The position numbers and the translations under genes were made by a program. This document shows positions 62,001-64,000 of a stretch of 64,000 nt of DNA, piece by piece; the stretch's first letter is position 1; each line of letters opens with the position of its first letter. This DNA comes from Tubiluchus corallicola (lineage: Eukaryota > Priapulida > Priapulimorpha > Priapulimorphida > Tubiluchidae). The stretch is from NCBI GenBank assembly GCA_030141605.1, contig JAQGDQ010000005.1, positions 372,001 through 436,000 of the forward strand, given 5' to 3'. The notes beneath the pieces are model-generated. The model had not been told where the DNA came from. It made no database searches and worked only from the letters and a program-made list of their open reading frames with translations.

Positions 62001-63551
62001 GAAGAAGCGTGTAGGAAGGCAAATTATTATGCAAAGGCAGAAAAGAAGCCCTGAGAACTCAGAACTAAGTTAAGTCGAATTCAACTTAATGAAGCATAAG
62101 GTGTGCTAGGCAATCTAGCTGGTAATGATATTTTCCTGCTCTTTATTTTTGCATACAATGGACAGTTTTGTTTATTTATTATGCAAACAATTGACTGATT
62201 CATTCCTATGAAACATTTTCAATGGGGCCAGGTTTTCCAGTGTTAATTATATGGGTCACCTGTTACTGCTGCATATAATTCTAAAACAAATTTTAATCAG
62301 AAACACCTATTAGTTCTTAATGAAATTTTTAATTTATTAATAATTTCTTTAAAGCTAAATAAAAAGAATAAACAAAGGTATGCATCACAGTTAACTGAGT
62401 AATAATTATACGTTCAGTTTATGATCTTGGTTTCAGGATAAAGCATATTAATTTTCACTTTTTTGCATGTCACCCTGCATGTACACCCTGTTGTACTTAT
62501 GAGATATCGGCCATAACATTTGTTACGAAGTCATCAAATGTTTGCCAGTAAAATTCTCTTTCATAAAGAGCCTTCTTAGTTTATTTCTGTTTCAACTTCG
62601 ACCCCAGAAAATAACAACACAAAGTAATTTCTAAAATAAAACTCTATGTCAATGCACCCACAATGGCACATCGCAGAAGTTAGAGGTTTTGATCTATATT
62701 GCATATATACTATATACACTTTCATTACAAAAAGCTTTGTGTAATGAAATACTTTGTTAACACTAATAAAAAATTAATGAATTGAGTACTGTAACTGAAA
62801 AACCTTTGCAGACGGTGATAATTTTTCATTCGTTGATTAACAGTACATTATGTGCTAACTTTCACACACATTTATTAAAAAGCATTTAATCCCAAACATA
62901 GCCGCATTTTTTATGTGTATCGGCACACTGCAAGCAGGAATTCAGCACACAGTGACATAGCCTACTAGGCGATACAGTTGCAGTGAGTGCAAAACTGAAC
63001 TCATTAACAAGGGTAATCACCTGAGTAAGACAATGGACCAGTAGGGATGCGGCACACAGATGCTTCAGCTGTGTTTGAATTAGTATACTACCTCCTCCAA
63101 TGAGAGAAGTTGTCGGAAACCGAATCCATGTGCTAACCAAACTCAACATTGTTTTACTTCCACAACAGCGACCACTCAGTTGTTATCACATCCCACCATA
63201 GATGGCAATACAAATAAATGATGTGAGTCATATAACCACAATAAATATAGCAACTTTAACTTTTAACGCATATAAATACTTTTATTACTTTACAAATTAG
63301 CCAGTATTTCAAAGAACATTAATCAAGTTTTTTTGTCACAACCAGCAAAGGTAAATCTCATATAAACATCTCACCACACTCTAAAAATGAGCAAACAGAA
63401 ATTTATACGATTGAGTTCAATTAATAATTTTTTATGTAAATCGGAGAAAAATTAAAGAAGAACACATTAAACAATAAACATGCCCTAACTAGTTAAATGC
63501 AATTTCATACAACTAGCTACACATTGGAATTTATGTTGTAGATTAACATAA
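59021..63551. other. Upstream or flanking sequence with no gene identified
   Basis: AT-rich sequence with a CAT/CTT microsatellite near 59635-59660. Open frames at 61691-61939 plus and 62886-63149 minus lack recognisable domains. Confidence 0.4.
60475..60520 (+). repeat. A-rich stretch followed by a TTATTATTATT tail
   Basis: AATAAATTTAAAATAAAAA followed by TTGTTATTATTATTATTTG looks like the 3' tail of a LINE or SINE. I could not define the body to its left (59.6-60.47 kb). Confidence 0.4.
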
Positions 63552-63755
63552 CCAATAATCACAGGGGGATTAGAAGGTTTACCTGAAATATTATTTGACA
63601 GTATGGAAGCAATGGGTGTAACAAGCCAAATAGAATTCCTACCAGATGTCTACTGTTATGATCTTTATATGGAGTATTTTAACAACAATAGATATAATTT
63701 TCCATTACATAATAATACAGCATATGCACCGTATACATTATTATCCCCAGAATAA
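63552..63755 (+). CDS. Unrecognised ORF without clear start, ending in TAA
   Basis: Sixty-seven codons are open from just after a stop to TAA at 63753-63755. They include TGGLEGLPEILFDSMEAMGV and FLPDVYCYDLYMEYFNN. The composition looks more protein-like than the surrounding frames. An acceptor-like ATAATCACAG precedes the frame at 63564, so it could be a terminal exon or a fragment of a transposase. The hydrophobic, LPD-x-Y and YF-containing pattern recalls piggyBac-type proteins only faintly. No function is claimed. Confidence 0.25.
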   Translation, partial: PIITGGLEGLPEILFDSMEAMGVTSQIEFLPDVYCYDLYMEYFNNNRYNFPLHNNTAYAPYTLLSPE

Positions 63756-64000
63756 ACAAATATGAAGGCAACCTGAAGGAAACAGTGTTGTCAAATTTAT
63801 GCTTATGAAATGCCAAAAATAAGATTCAGGTAAGACAACCACTACAATACCACAATAAATGGACGGTTCACATTAGCACTTTTACGAATTCTTTTGTGAA
63901 CACAGTTCATTTTCCAGATTTTTGGCTTTTTGCAAATACCAAATTTTACCAAGAAAATGCTGTTTACCAGAAATAGCTTGTTTCACTAATTGAAACTTAG

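Noticed and set aside
1-64000. CRISPR arrays, rRNA genes, functional tRNA genes, bacterial-type operons
   Set aside because: None seen. The only tRNA-like sequences are the degraded heads of SINEs, and the repeat arrays have no constant spacers.

Overview
This is a metazoan nuclear genome window: AT-rich DNA, large GT-AG introns and scattered degraded transposons, with no prokaryotic features. One host gene is clearly supported. It lies on the minus strand and encodes an RBMS-type protein (single-stranded-nucleic-acid-binding protein with two RRMs; Drosophila alan shepard and C. elegans sup-26 are relatives). The repeat content (a CR1/L2-like LINE, a tRNA-derived SINE, hAT-type MITEs, foldback-like arrays) suggests a marine invertebrate bilaterian, but the sequence alone does not settle the phylum.

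Gene layout, in transcription order on the minus strand: a short first coding exon (53701-53733), then exons at 33929-34111, 13512-13675, 9060-9118, 8096-8187, 6773-6930, 6245-6306, 5598-5851, 5201-5311 and 2935-3057. All junctions are GT-AG and all phases agree. They join into a 1,239-nt reading frame (412 residues plus stop): a Q/P/S/T-rich N-terminus, RRM1 (about residues 105-177), RRM2 (about 184-260) and a low-complexity C-terminal tail. Two other ATG exons, at 57341-57415 and 27168-27242, are each 25 codons long, end in phase 0 at a good donor, and could be alternative first exons. The window left of 2935 is probably 3'UTR and downstream sequence.

The introns hold most of the other structure. 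A frameshifted LINE (ORF1, endonuclease, reverse transcriptase) sits antisense between 9.98 and 13.35 kb, close to the RRM1 exon. From 14 to 19 kb there are repeated arrays of a degenerate 15-17-bp unit (TTTGGACACAAGG and its complement), arranged like a foldback element, plus a SINE. A palindromic MITE lies at 26.45 kb. From 30.3 to 31.8 kb there is a second SINE copy and a pair of inverted ACCT-type arrays. At 35.4-36 kb there is a decayed protein-coding stretch.

Upstream of the 53.7 kb exon, or in the largest intron, are two hAT-type elements (43207-43747 with an imperfect 8-bp duplication, and 54444-54974 with a perfect one). A third foldback-like pair (55.2 and 56.23 kb) encloses telomere-like motifs, and a LINE reverse-transcriptase remnant lies at 58.26-59.02 kb. 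The most unusual observation is that several unrelated sequence families in this one window share an architecture of degenerate short-unit arrays, three of them as inverted pairs about 1 kb apart.
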